DNA of 64,000 nt from Verrucomicrobiota bacterium (GTDB lineage Bacteria > Verrucomicrobiota > Verrucomicrobiia > Opitutales > Opitutaceae). The notes beneath the pieces are model-generated. The model made no database searches and was not told the origin of the DNA. It was given only the letters and a program-made list of their open reading frames with translations. This document shows, piece after piece, positions 1 to 9,658 of the stretch. The first letter of the stretch is position 1. The number at the start of each line of letters is the position of its first letter. A program made the translations under genes and the position numbers. Where the stretch lies: positions 1-64,000 of the forward strand of contig JAQGON010000016.1 in NCBI GenBank assembly GCA_028293565.1, given 5' to 3'.

Positions 1-32
1 TAGCTCAACTGGATAGAGCAGCGGTTTCCTAA
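1..32 (+). repeat. Partial tRNA-Arg copy (attL-like direct repeat), identical to 2345..2376
   Basis: tagctcaactggatagagcagcggtttcctaa occurs at 1..32 and inside the intact tRNA at 2345..2376; the sequences diverge right after the anticodon loop (ttt vs acc). Confidence 0.9.
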
Positions 33-228
33 TTTGAACAGGCACTTTGGCCTGAATCCTCTGCAATCATACAGGGTCGAGTTTCACTCGTAGATTCCCA
101 GTTTTCTGGAACCGCGCCTCACCTGGAGTCCTCCAGAAACGGCCTAAATTTTGGCACCGGGTTACTAAAACGGGTTACATTTCCGTCATTCAAAATGAAC
201 CACGGCGGCGGGTGCCGTTGATTTAAAC

Positions 229-738
229 CTACTGGTTAGCTCTTCCTCTTCTCTCTTCGATCTTCTTTCCGTGAGCAAGGAAACGGTCTTTCAAATACTG
301 AATCACTTCTTCTGTAACTTGCTCAGTTGGCAACGTGAGGACACCTGAACGAGGAAACATTAGTAATGTATCGAATTCCGTGATGGTGAGCCGCCCGAAA
401 GCATCCCAAGTCAACTTCGAGCTTCCGATGACGGAGGATGTCTCCACGGCCTCATTGGTTAATGAGTAAACGACCGGAGCCTCGCCCTGTCGTCGCATCC
501 AATCACCTATCAGCCTCAATTGGTGGATCCAAATAAACCCAAAGAGTGCAGTGCCGAGCCCTGCTATCGAGAACCCAAAAATCGCGTAGGAGCGAAACTC
601 AGGATCGCCGTAACCTAAGAAAGAACCGACGAGAACGGCTATGTATGCGATAGCCAGCTTCCAAGCGTCATAAAAAATGCGACGTGCCAGAGACTTCTTC
701 AAGAAAGCGGCAGACAAATGAACCGAGAATTTCATCAC
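229..738 (-). CDS. YcxB-like membrane protein
   Basis: 169-aa ORF with two hydrophobic segments, then a YcxB-like C-terminal region (YSLTNEAVETSS...LTWDAFGRLTITEFDTLLMF). Confidence 0.65.
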   Translation of the reverse strand: MMKFSVHLSAAFLKKSLARRIFYDAWKLAIAYIAVLVGSFLGYGDPEFRSYAIFGFSIAGLGTALFGFIWIHQLRLIGDWMRRQGEAPVVYSLTNEAVETSSVIGSSKLTWDAFGRLTITEFDTLLMFPRSGVLTLPTEQVTEEVIQYLKDRFLAHGKKIEERRGRANQ

Positions 739-1109
739 ATTTCCGGCTAGTGTTTAATGAAGTAGCAATGCTTGCACGCCAAAATCCGGTTATCGCCGAG
801 ACGTTCGAAATCCTACTTCCGAGAATTACCAGTTACTGACAGTAGTAACAAGGAAAGGGGGCCGGGCCGGGCCACGCTGCGCGCGGCTCCGGCCTGCCCT
901 CCCTGTCTCTTGTCATTATTGGCATACCTCCTCCTAGTGTGCTCTGTAAGCAGGCCTACGCTCGCAAGTGCTGACGTCTCCTTGAGTTCACACATTTCTT
1001 CAAATCGCTTTTGAAAGGCGTGGTTGGGTTTTTAGGCGACGTTGAGTTGAGTCGCCGGAGCTCCACGCGCCGATCCCTACGGCGCTTTGCCACGGCGCTC
1101 CGCGCCTAT

Positions 1110-1130
1110 CTGGGGTTGATCCAACCCCAG
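1110..1130 (-). terminator. Hairpin just downstream of the integrase gene
   Basis: Perfect 9-bp stem CTGGGGTTG-atc-CAACCCCAG; no clear U-tract. Confidence 0.35.
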
Positions 1131-1136
1131 CCCCAT

Positions 1137-2249
1137 TTAAACGGTTGGCGGGGCCTCAGCGTGCGCGGAAAAGGTCATCCGCTTTGCCATCTCGGAGGAA
1201 TGGGTGTCGCGCAGGTGCCCGTAGGTCTTGGCCACCAGGAGACCGCCATCCTTGTGCCCGACCCATGCCGCTATGGTCTTGAAGTCGATACCGGCCTCAA
1301 TGGCGTTGCTGACGAAGTAGTGACGCATGCAGTGATGCGTGAAGCGGGGCAGCGAGGCCCGCTCGCAGGTGTTCTCAATCGCCTTCTTGGCTGTGCCGAT
1401 GGCAATGATCCTGTCCGCAGCCAGAGGGTTTTTCGTGGCCTGCAATTTCCGGAGAAACTGGTTGAGCGAGGGAAACAGCGGGACGACGCGTGCCTCGTGG
1501 TTCTTGGTTCCGAGTTCGCCTCCCGTTACGACGAAGCGTTCGCGGTCAAAATCTACGTCGCCCCACAAGATCGAAGTGGCCTCTGCCAAGCGCATGCCGG
1601 AATAGGCCAGCAGTTCGACGAGGTTGGCGGCTTCGTGATAGCGCTCATCCAATCCACGGAGCTTGGACACGAGCTTCTGAAATTCATCCTTCGAGGGGAT
1701 GACGACGCTGGATCTTCCCAGCTTCCGACGGCGCAACACCAGCGCCGGATTGTCCAACAACAGTCCTTCACGTTTGGCGAAGTTCAGGACGGCAATGATC
1801 GTGTCCCGTTCGTTGTTGTAGGTGGATGCGGCAATGTCTGTGCCGCGTGTGGTGGCCCACTGTTCGCAGTGGGTTGCCGTGATATTGCGGACCGGAGTGG
1901 GGCCCAGGTGTGGGAGCAGTTGGTCAATGCTGGTTGCCCGGCGACGTGCGGACGACTCTTTGAGCTGCGGGGTGATGGATGTGAGCCAGTGCTTAGCGAC
2001 CTCAGTGAACGTCAAGTTGCTGCGGGATTTCGTGTGATCCAAGCGCCCAACTTTCTGGCGAAATTCCGACAGGGTCCGCTCTGCCAATTTGCGGTCCGTG
2101 GTCCTGAGCGAGCGGCGATACTGCTTGCCCGCTCTTTTCACCAAGCCGTAATACTTCCCCGATGACGAATGACGGTAAAGGCATTCTGCCACCTTCTGAA
2201 ACGCGCCCGGTCTCGGCGTTTTGGCGGCTGATTTTGGCTGCTTCGACAT
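1137..2249 (-). CDS. Tyrosine recombinase/integrase
   Basis: 370 aa; SAM-like N-terminal core-binding region and catalytic motifs (ELLAYSGMRLAEA, HHCMRHYFVSNAIEAG, WVGHKDGGLLVAKTYGH); adjacent to a tRNA gene. Confidence 0.95.
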   Translation of the reverse strand: MSKQPKSAAKTPRPGAFQKVAECLYRHSSSGKYYGLVKRAGKQYRRSLRTTDRKLAERTLSEFRQKVGRLDHTKSRSNLTFTEVAKHWLTSITPQLKESSARRRATSIDQLLPHLGPTPVRNITATHCEQWATTRGTDIAASTYNNERDTIIAVLNFAKREGLLLDNPALVLRRRKLGRSSVVIPSKDEFQKLVSKLRGLDERYHEAANLVELLAYSGMRLAEATSILWGDVDFDRERFVVTGGELGTKNHEARVVPLFPSLNQFLRKLQATKNPLAADRIIAIGTAKKAIENTCERASLPRFTHHCMRHYFVSNAIEAGIDFKTIAAWVGHKDGGLLVAKTYGHLRDTHSSEMAKRMTFSAHAEAPPTV

Positions 2250-2337
2250 GCCAAAAGGGTAGGGTGATAAAAACGGGTTACAATTCTAATAATTGGCCCG
2301 ATATATTATCTCAGAAGTCATTTGTAATAAGTATTTA

Positions 2338-2413
2338 GTCCCCGTAGCTCAACTGGATAGAGCAGCGGTTTCCTAAACCGTAGATCCCGGTTCAAGTCCG
2401 GGCAGGGGCACCA
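2338..2413 (+). tRNA. tRNA-Arg (anticodon CCT), CCA encoded
   Basis: Cloverleaf can be drawn by hand: D stem GCTC/GAGC, anticodon stem GCGGT/ACCGT with loop TTCCTAA, T stem CCCGG/CCGGG, 3' ACCA; the acceptor stem has one C-A mismatch and one G-U. Confidence 0.92.
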
Positions 2414-2456
2414 GCTTTCCACTGGGACTCCGGCGATCGTAATGGCCGGCTCGCAT

Positions 2457-2486
2457 CGCCAGCGCATTGAGGGCAATGCGCGCCAC
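2457..2486 (-). repeat. REP-B left half, reverse orientation
   Basis: cgccagcgcattgagggcaatgcgcgccac; reverse complement matches 22452..22481. Confidence 0.8.
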
Positions 2487-2510
2487 CTGCGGAGCTTCAA
2501 ATTGCCGGGC

Positions 2511-4424
2511 TTAGCCCTTGGCGGCGCAATCGCTGGTCAGGATCCGGTGCAGGGTGACGAGCAGGGCCTCGACGGTGAAGGGCTTTTGAATCACGGCGGC
2601 GAACTCCGCGTTCGAGTCGTGCTGCGAACCTTGGGTGCCAAGGCCGCTCATCGCCAGGATTCTCAGGCCCGGATGCGAGCGGTGGAGGACGTGGGCCAGC
2701 CCCGCCCCATCGAGGTGGGGCATGATGATGTCCGAGATCACCACCCGAATCTCCGCGCTGTGCTTCGCAAACAAGCCGATCGCGGCCACGCCGTCGCTGC
2801 ACGTGATCGCGCGATAGCCGTGCTGCGTCAGGATGGCGGCGGCCACGTCGCGGACGTCGGCCTCGTCGTCGACCACCATGATCAGTTCGCCGTGCCCGCC
2901 GGGCGGCGCCGGCGCAGCCGGCGCGGGACCCTTGTCGTCCGCCAGCCGGTCCGCGGGAAGGAAAACGCGAAACGTCGTGCCGTGCCCCACGCGGCTCTCG
3001 ACCGTGACAAATCCGCCGTGCGCCGCCGCGATGCCGCGGACGGTCGAGAGGCCGAGGCCCGTGCCCTTGCCTTCGCTCTTCGTCGTGAAAAACGGCTCCC
3101 AGATCCGCGCGAGCACCTCCGGCGTCATCCCGGTCCCGGTATCGCCCACCTCGAGCATCAGGAACGCGCCGGCACGCGCGCCCTCGATCGCGGCCGCCTC
3201 GCGCTGATCGAGCAGGAGATTCTCCCCGCGCAGGCGCAGCGTGCCGCCCTGGGGCAGCATCGCGTCCCGCGCGTTGACCGCGAGATTGATGAGGATCTGG
3301 TGAATCTGGGTCGGGTTGGCCTGGATCGGCCAGAGGCGGTCCGGCACGTCTTCGTCGACGACGATCGACTTCAGGAAGCTCGCCTGAATGACGTCGATGA
3401 CGTCGCGGAGCAGGTGCTTCACCTGCGTGGTGCGCAATCCGCCGCCGGCCCCGTGCGCGAAGCTGAGGATCTGCCGCACCAGCGCGGAGCCGCGCCCCGC
3501 GCTCTTCTCGAGGATGTCGAGCACGTGCACGTCTTCCGACGCGATCGCGCAGTGGCGCAGCAGCGTCGCGGACATGAGCACCGGGGCGAGAATGTTGTTG
3601 AGATCGTGGGCGATGCCGGCCGCGAGCAGCCCGAGGCTTTCCAGCCGCTGCGCGCGGAGGAACTGCTCCTCCAGCTGTTTCTTTTCGGTGATGTCGGTGG
3701 CGATGCTCAGGCGCGCGCTGGGCTGGCCGGCGTCGTCGCGGACCAGGGTCATGCGGAAATCGATGACGATGTTCCGGCCGTCCCGCGTGGTGATGCTGAG
3801 CTCCCGCTTCCATTCGCCCGTCTCCAGCGTGGCCTCGCGGGCGACGCGGGCGTGCTCGAGCTCGTTGCGTAACAATATTTCCCCGGAAGGACGCCCCAGG
3901 GCGTCGGCGGCGCTGACCCCGTACAGGCGCGCGGCGCCGTTGTTCCAGAGGGTGATGTTGCCGGCCATGTCGCTGACGACGATGGCCTCGGTGGCGCGCT
4001 CGATGATGCCGCCGAGCTCGACGAGCCGGCGCTCGTTTTCCTTGCGGCGGCGGCGCTGCGCGAAGTCGTCGAGCGCGCGGCGGATGACGACCGCCAGGCG
4101 CGCCATGTTGTCCTTCAGGACATAGTCGTAGGCCCCGGCGCGGACGGCGGCGATGGCGCGCTCCTCGCCGATCGAGCCGGACAGGAAGATGAAGGGGATG
4201 CCGCCCGCGCGCGACCGGACGAGTTCAAGCGCTTCGAGTCCGCCGAAGGTGGGAAGCGAAAAATCCGAGATGATCAGGTCGGGCGCAGGGACGGCCGCGA
4301 GCCCGGCGAGGAACGGTTTGAGGGAGTCGACGAGCGTGATCGAACAATCGGGGAACTCCTCCGCGAGGACATGGCGGACGAGCTCGGCGTCGGCGGGATT
4401 GTCTTCGAGGTGGAGGATTTTCAT
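2511..4424 (-). CDS. REC-PAS-HisKA/HATPase-REC hybrid sensor kinase
   Basis: N-terminal MKILHLEDNPADAELV receiver, PAS, GIAHDLNNILAPV H-box, HATPase (GKGTGLGLSTV), C-terminal receiver (MVVDDEADVRDV). Confidence 0.9.
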   Translation of the reverse strand: MKILHLEDNPADAELVRHVLAEEFPDCSITLVDSLKPFLAGLAAVPAPDLIISDFSLPTFGGLEALELVRSRAGGIPFIFLSGSIGEERAIAAVRAGAYDYVLKDNMARLAVVIRRALDDFAQRRRRKENERRLVELGGIIERATEAIVVSDMAGNITLWNNGAARLYGVSAADALGRPSGEILLRNELEHARVAREATLETGEWKRELSITTRDGRNIVIDFRMTLVRDDAGQPSARLSIATDITEKKQLEEQFLRAQRLESLGLLAAGIAHDLNNILAPVLMSATLLRHCAIASEDVHVLDILEKSAGRGSALVRQILSFAHGAGGGLRTTQVKHLLRDVIDVIQASFLKSIVVDEDVPDRLWPIQANPTQIHQILINLAVNARDAMLPQGGTLRLRGENLLLDQREAAAIEGARAGAFLMLEVGDTGTGMTPEVLARIWEPFFTTKSEGKGTGLGLSTVRGIAAAHGGFVTVESRVGHGTTFRVFLPADRLADDKGPAPAAPAPPGGHGELIMVVDDEADVRDVAAAILTQHGYRAITCSDGVAAIGLFAKHSAEIRVVISDIIMPHLDGAGLAHVLHRSHPGLRILAMSGLGTQGSQHDSNAEFAAVIQKPFTVEALLVTLHRILTSDCAAKG

Positions 4425-4658
4425 TAGAGTCCTGCCGAAGCGTCGTCGATCGACGTTCCCCGTGCGGGCAATCCACACCCAGCGGCCATGCGGCAGCCCG
4501 AAGAGAGCTGCTGCTGATGGCGTAGAACTTCGCCGCGGAGTGTCGCTTAACCCGGCCCGGGGATTGGGCAGAGCATTGACTCCGGCCATTCTACACGAGG
4601 CGCGAAGGCGTGGGAATCAGAGGGGCGCCAATTCGGACCTCGGAGTTTGTCCTAGGTC

Positions 4659-5306
4659 CTACCCGCCATCGAGCCCGTGATCCTGCGCGTAGCGCATGAG
4701 CTGGGCGTTGTTCTTCATCCCGAGTTTCCGCAGGATGATGCCCCGGTAGGTGCTCACGGTCTTGACGCTCAGGCTGAGCAGCACCGCCACCTCGCCGACG
4801 GCGCGGCCTTCGGCCATCAGCCGCAGGACCTGGTCCTCGCGGTCGGAGAGCGCGGCATGCAGCGGCTGGCCCATCGGCTGCTTCACGGCGCTGACGAGCT
4901 GCTCCGCCACCTTCGGGCTGATGTACTGCCCTCCGGTCAGCACCTGCTGGATCGCCTCCACCAGGATCTTCGCGGCCAGGTTCTTGTTGAGGTAGCCGTT
5001 GGCGCCGGCGCGGATCACGCGCAGGGCAAACTGCTCCTCGGGATACATGCTCAGGACCAGCACCGGCAGACGGGGGAACTCCGCCTTGATCTCCTTCAGC
5101 ACCTCCATCCCGCTCCGCCCGCCGAGCTTCAGGTCGAGAATCACGATGTCCCACGGTTCCCGCCGCACCGCGGCGATGGCTTCCTCCGCGTTGGAGACCT
5201 CGCCGACGCGGTGCGCGTTTCCCGGATCGAGCAGGATGCGCTTGAGGCCCTCACGAATCAATTCGTGATCGTCGCAGATCAGGACCTTGAGGCTCCGCGT
5301 GTTCAT
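4659..5306 (-). CDS. NarL/FixJ-type LuxR response regulator
   Basis: Receiver KVLICDDHELIREGL plus LuxR HTH (LSLSVKTVSTYRGIILRKLGMKNNAQLMRYA). Confidence 0.93.
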   Translation of the reverse strand: MNTRSLKVLICDDHELIREGLKRILLDPGNAHRVGEVSNAEEAIAAVRREPWDIVILDLKLGGRSGMEVLKEIKAEFPRLPVLVLSMYPEEQFALRVIRAGANGYLNKNLAAKILVEAIQQVLTGGQYISPKVAEQLVSAVKQPMGQPLHAALSDREDQVLRLMAEGRAVGEVAVLLSLSVKTVSTYRGIILRKLGMKNNAQLMRYAQDHGLDGG

Positions 5307-7618
5307 GCGGGCGCTCCATGCAGGCTCCGGCGCGGAATTCTGACGAGCACTTGGGTGCCTTCGCCGGTCTCGCCCGTGATCGTCACGTCGCCGCCGACGA
5401 GCTGCGCGCGCTCGCGCATGCCCAGCAGGCCGATGGCTCCGTGGTCGTTCAACTCCGCCGCCGTGATGCCGCGGCCGTTGTCGTGGACCTTCAGCGCCAC
5501 GCGATCCGCACCTGCCTGGAGGCTGACCTCCACTTGGGTGGCGCTGGCGTGGCGCACGACATTGGTCAGGGCTTCCTGGAGGATGCGAAAGACCGCCGTG
5601 CCCTGGGCGTCGGACAAATCCGTGATCTCATCGAGGCGCGTGACGTTGCAGCAAATGCCGGAGCGCCGGGCGAATTCCTTCAGCTGCCAGTCGATCGCCG
5701 CGGTCAGCCCGAGCACATCGAGCTGGCCGAGACGAAGTTCGCCCGCGAGTTCCTGCACGACTCCGACGGTGTGGTCCACGACGGAGTGCATCCGTTTGAT
5801 CTGCTCGCGCTGATCCGGCGTGACGCCGGCCAGGTTCGCCTCGAAATGGGCGAGTTCCATGTTGAGGGCGGTCAGCCTCTGCCCGAGCTCGTCGTGCAGC
5901 TCCCGCGCGATTCGTTTCGCCTCATCCTCCCGGGCGGTATGCAGCCGCCCCACGAGTGAGTGCAGTTGCTGCTCACTGCGCCGCAGGGCCTCGTTAGCTT
6001 GCTTTCGATCCTCGATATCGAAGCTCGATCCAAACCATTTGACGATGTTCCCGGCCTCGTCGCGCAGCGGTGCGGTGCGGACCAGGAACCAGCGGTAGCT
6101 GCCGTCAGCTCCGCGGAGGCGCATTTCGTCCTCGCCCAGTTTGCCGCGCGACATGTCGGCGGTCCATTTTTCGAGGGCCCCGGGCAGGTCTTCCGGATGG
6201 ACCACGCCCGTGGGATTTTCGATTTCCTGCTCCAGGGAAAGGCCCGTGTAGTCCAGCCATCGCTGGTTGACGAAATCGACGGCGCCGTCCGGCCGGACGC
6301 TCCAGGCCATCGTGGGAATGGTGTCGATGATCACGCGAACGTGGTCCTCGGCCTTTTTCACGGCTTCGGCGGCCAGCTTCCGCTCGGTGATGTCCTCGGC
6401 GATTCCCGCAGTGCGATAGGCGTGCGCCGCTTCGTTCTTGATCGGGAATCCGCGATCGCGGATCCAGCGAATGGAGCCGTCCGGTCTCACCACCCGGTAC
6501 TCCAGCTCGAAGCCGACCGCGCGATCGTGCTCGAGCGCCCCGATGACCCGAGGGCGGTCTTCAGGGTGAATGGCCGCGATGAAGGATCGCGAATCCCGGT
6601 ACACGCTCTCGCGGGAGCGTCCCCAGACCTCCTCGTACGCGGGGCTGACATACAGGACCTTGTCCAAATCGACCGTGGTCAGCCAAAAGACCTCACGGAT
6701 ATTTTCGGCGATTTGCCGGAAGCGCTGTTCGCTCTCCGCCAGCGCCGCCGTCCGCAGCAGCACCTTTTTCCGGAGGGTGCGATTCCACCCGGCCAGAACC
6801 GAGATGAGCAGCAATCCCGCCGCGGCCGCATAGCTGACATACGAGAGATAACGCCGGGTCCGGTCGATGGCGCGGCCAAACCATTTTTCATCGATTCGCT
6901 TCAGCTCGGCGGGATCGATGGCCGCGAATCCCCCGGTCACGGTGCGCAGCAGCGCGGCATCGCCCCGGCGCACGGCGCGCTTGAGTTCGTCCTGGAAAAC
7001 CGGCGCGGACCGCCGGAATTCGGGTTCGATGCCCTCCTTGTTCAACAGGTAGATGGCCGACGGGGCATCTGCGATGAAGACGCCGATGTGATGCTGCTTC
7101 GCCGCGGCGACGATGGCGTCGTTGTTTTGAAACGGGATGATGCTCATCACCCCGTTCGCCGTGAGCTGTTCGATATGTTGATCCCCCGTCTTGACGCCGA
7201 CCGAAAAGCCTTTGAGCGACGCGAGGTCGACGATGCCGGAAATATCGTTCCGGAAGAAGATGGGCGTTTTGATCGTGGCGTAGGACGGCGTGAAATCGAA
7301 ATAGCTCCGGCGCTCGGCGGTCTCGACGATGTTGTCGATGACATCGAACTCGCCTTCGCGCATCCGGCGCAACGCATCGCCCCAGGCCATCGCGTGGAGC
7401 TCAACGCCGACGCCCGTCTTTTTTTCCCACGCCCGCCATTGATCGACCAGGACGCCCTGCAACTCGCCGGTCGCGGATCGAAACGAATAGGGGGCGTAGG
7501 CGTCGTCCAGCACCACCCGGATGATCCGCGGCGTCTCCGTCGAGCCCGTCGACGTGGCGCCCGGCGAGGCCGATGCCAGCATCAGCGAGGCAAGAAGGAC
7601 GCGCGCGCGCGCGTTCAT
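5303..7618 (-). CDS. Periplasmic substrate-binding/PAS sensor histidine kinase (HisKA_3, NarX-like)
   Basis: Signal peptide, SBP_bac_3-like domain (YAPYSFRSATGELQGVLVDQW), TM, PAS repeats, RELHDELGQRLTAL H-box, HATPase; 4-bp overlap with the response regulator. Confidence 0.92.
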   Translation of the reverse strand: MNARARVLLASLMLASASPGATSTGSTETPRIIRVVLDDAYAPYSFRSATGELQGVLVDQWRAWEKKTGVGVELHAMAWGDALRRMREGEFDVIDNIVETAERRSYFDFTPSYATIKTPIFFRNDISGIVDLASLKGFSVGVKTGDQHIEQLTANGVMSIIPFQNNDAIVAAAKQHHIGVFIADAPSAIYLLNKEGIEPEFRRSAPVFQDELKRAVRRGDAALLRTVTGGFAAIDPAELKRIDEKWFGRAIDRTRRYLSYVSYAAAAGLLLISVLAGWNRTLRKKVLLRTAALAESEQRFRQIAENIREVFWLTTVDLDKVLYVSPAYEEVWGRSRESVYRDSRSFIAAIHPEDRPRVIGALEHDRAVGFELEYRVVRPDGSIRWIRDRGFPIKNEAAHAYRTAGIAEDITERKLAAEAVKKAEDHVRVIIDTIPTMAWSVRPDGAVDFVNQRWLDYTGLSLEQEIENPTGVVHPEDLPGALEKWTADMSRGKLGEDEMRLRGADGSYRWFLVRTAPLRDEAGNIVKWFGSSFDIEDRKQANEALRRSEQQLHSLVGRLHTAREDEAKRIARELHDELGQRLTALNMELAHFEANLAGVTPDQREQIKRMHSVVDHTVGVVQELAGELRLGQLDVLGLTAAIDWQLKEFARRSGICCNVTRLDEITDLSDAQGTAVFRILQEALTNVVRHASATQVEVSLQAGADRVALKVHDNGRGITAAELNDHGAIGLLGMRERAQLVGGDVTITGETGEGTQVLVRIPRRSLHGAPA

Positions 7619-7693
7619 GCGATTTCGGCTCTCATCGATTCGATTCTGCAAAGCGATGCGCTGAAATCGACACTAAGATTTGAAATCGTGTAG

Positions 7694-7789
7694 CACGGGT
7701 CTCCGACCCGTGTGGGCGGACTCTGCCAACGGAGAACGTCGAGCACACCCGTTTAGCTCGAGTCCACCTTCACGGGTCGGAGACCCGTG
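7694..7789. repeat. Inverted pair of palindromes CACGGGTC-tcc-GACCCGTG
   Basis: 7694..7712 cacgggtctccgacccgtg and 7771..7789 cacgggtcggagacccgtg are exact reverse complements. Confidence 0.85.
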
Positions 7790-8595
7790 CCACCGGCGGG
7801 AGGCTCGAGGAGGCGCCTGAGCGCGAGCGCGGCCTTCGGGGCGAAATCGTGCGCGTGGTTGTTGACGCTGACGTGAACGTCCTCGGCCCGCGCGGCGAGC
7901 TTCCGGACGCGCGCGGCGATTTCCTGCAGGTCCTCCGGCTGGTACTCGTAGTCGTGCCGCTCCGCTGCGGTCTTGGCTTCCAGATAATGCGGGTTGCGTC
8001 CGTGCAATCGCACGTAGGCCAGCTTCGGGTGGGTCACTTCATCGATCGGAGGCAGCAGCGATGCCGCCTTCACGCGGGGCATGTCGAGCGCCACCCACGC
8101 GAGGCCGCGGCTGCGAAAATAGGCCAGCGTCGCGGCCAGCGCCCCGTCATCGACCCACGCCCGATGGCGCAGCTCGACCGCCAGCGCGTGCGGCCGGAGC
8201 TTTTCCACCGCGCCGTCCAGTTCCTCGAGCGCGTGCCGCTCCGGATCGAAAAACGGCGCGAGCGTCAGGAGGAACGCGCCGAGTTTTTTCGCCTCGATCA
8301 GCGGCTGCATCGAATCGAGCAGCCGGTCCGCGAGATCGCCCTGGGCGGTTTTTCGCGGGCTTTGGGAGAACTCCCGGTGCAGCTTCACGTCGAAGATGAA
8401 TCCGGGCGGCGTCTGCTCGGCCCAGCCCGCGGCGACCTTCCGCGCCGGCGTGGCGTAATAGGTCGAGTTGACCTCGACGCGTTCGAACTGCTCCGCGTAA
8501 CAGCGCAGCCGCTGGTTCGCCGGCAGGCCTTTCGGATACAGCACTCCGACATATTCCGGATCCGCCCAGCTCCCGCATCCAATACGAATCGACAT
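7753..8595 (-). CDS. DUF72 domain-containing protein
   Basis: MSIRIGCGSWADPEYVGVLYPKGLP...VEVNSTYYATP... and YVRLHGRN...HVSVNNHAHDFAPKAA are typical of DUF72. Confidence 0.9.
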   Translation of the reverse strand: MSIRIGCGSWADPEYVGVLYPKGLPANQRLRCYAEQFERVEVNSTYYATPARKVAAGWAEQTPPGFIFDVKLHREFSQSPRKTAQGDLADRLLDSMQPLIEAKKLGAFLLTLAPFFDPERHALEELDGAVEKLRPHALAVELRHRAWVDDGALAATLAYFRSRGLAWVALDMPRVKAASLLPPIDEVTHPKLAYVRLHGRNPHYLEAKTAAERHDYEYQPEDLQEIAARVRKLAARAEDVHVSVNNHAHDFAPKAALALRRLLEPPAGGTGLRPVKVDSS

Positions 8596-8663
8596 TTTGT
8601 GCGACGGACTCTGGCCAACAAGGGTCCGGCGGCAAGCGCAAGGTCCCGTCACCCAAACCCGCG

Positions 8664-9551
8664 TCAGCGTTTCCGCTTCACCTGCTGGTTCACGATCTCG
8701 CGGAACCGCGCCACGACCGTGGAATGATTGTCCTTCCGCCACACCATGTAGGCGGAGACGGAGGGCGAGCCCTCGATCGGCTGGTAAACGACGTTGTCGC
8801 GGTGAAGTCCCTGGAGCGACGACGGCACCACCGAGATCCCGAATCCGATGTGGACCAGCCAGATTGCCGCCTGCATCTGGTTCGCCTCGATTCTGCGGCG
8901 GGGGGTGAAACCGGCATTGAGGCACATTGTCCGGATGACTTCGTTCAATCCCATCGAGCCGTGATCCGGCACCATAATGAATGTTTCGTCGGCGAGATAT
9001 TTCGGCGCGAGCCCGGGCCGCCCCGCGAGCCAGTGGTTTTTCGGCAGGGCGACCATCAGCTTTTCCTGCCAGATGCGCTGCGAGAGGAGCTGCTCGTCGC
9101 GAAAGGGCGCGCGGATGAAGCCCACGTCGATGACCCGGTCGCGCAGCGCCGCCAGGATCGCCTCCGGCACGAGATCGAAGAGCGCCAGGTCAACCTCCGG
9201 GCACTCCTCGCGGAACGCGGTCATCGCGCGGGAGAAACGCTCGTCGGTCATCGACGTCAGGTAGCCGACCTTGAGCATTCCGGCGTGTCCCTCCGCCGCG
9301 CTCCGGGCCCGCTCGACCGCCTCGCGCGAGCGGGCCAGCACGGCGCGGGCCTCGACCAGGAAGATCTGGCCGGCATGGGTCAGCGCCACGTGCCGGTTCG
9401 ACCGGTCGAAGAGCCGGACGCCGACCTCCTCCTCCAGCTTCCGGATCTGCTGGCTCAGCGGCGACTGGGCGATGTTCAGCTTTTCGGCGGCGCGCCGGAA
9501 ATTGAGCTCGTCCGCCAGGGTGAGGAAGTACCGCAGGCGTCTCAACTCCAT
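8664..9551 (-). CDS. LysR-family transcriptional regulator
   Basis: MELRRLRYFLTLADELNFRRAAEKLNIAQSPLSQQIRKLEEEVGVRLFDR wHTH; divergent from hutH. Confidence 0.94.
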   Translation of the reverse strand: MELRRLRYFLTLADELNFRRAAEKLNIAQSPLSQQIRKLEEEVGVRLFDRSNRHVALTHAGQIFLVEARAVLARSREAVERARSAAEGHAGMLKVGYLTSMTDERFSRAMTAFREECPEVDLALFDLVPEAILAALRDRVIDVGFIRAPFRDEQLLSQRIWQEKLMVALPKNHWLAGRPGLAPKYLADETFIMVPDHGSMGLNEVIRTMCLNAGFTPRRRIEANQMQAAIWLVHIGFGISVVPSSLQGLHRDNVVYQPIEGSPSVSAYMVWRKDNHSTVVARFREIVNQQVKRKR

Positions 9552-9658
9552 GGCCGGAAGCGTAAGACACAAAACATCTCATTGATCCACGGAAAAACGC
9601 ATGGAGAAAAAACGGCGCGGCGCTAAACTCCAGCCGAGCCGCGCGCGGCCTTCCCGGA

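Noticed and set aside
772-1014. 80-aa ORF between the YcxB-like gene and the integrase
   Set aside because: No domain, no convincing start context, competing antisense ORF; not supported as a gene.
1011-2165. 384-aa + strand ORF opposite the integrase
   Set aside because: Antisense to a clear tyrosine recombinase; no recognisable domain; typical shadow ORF in GC-rich DNA.
9552-9658. Specific LysR binding site in the LysR-hutH intergenic region
   Set aside because: A LysR site is expected, but no convincing T-N11-A dyad could be singled out by eye.
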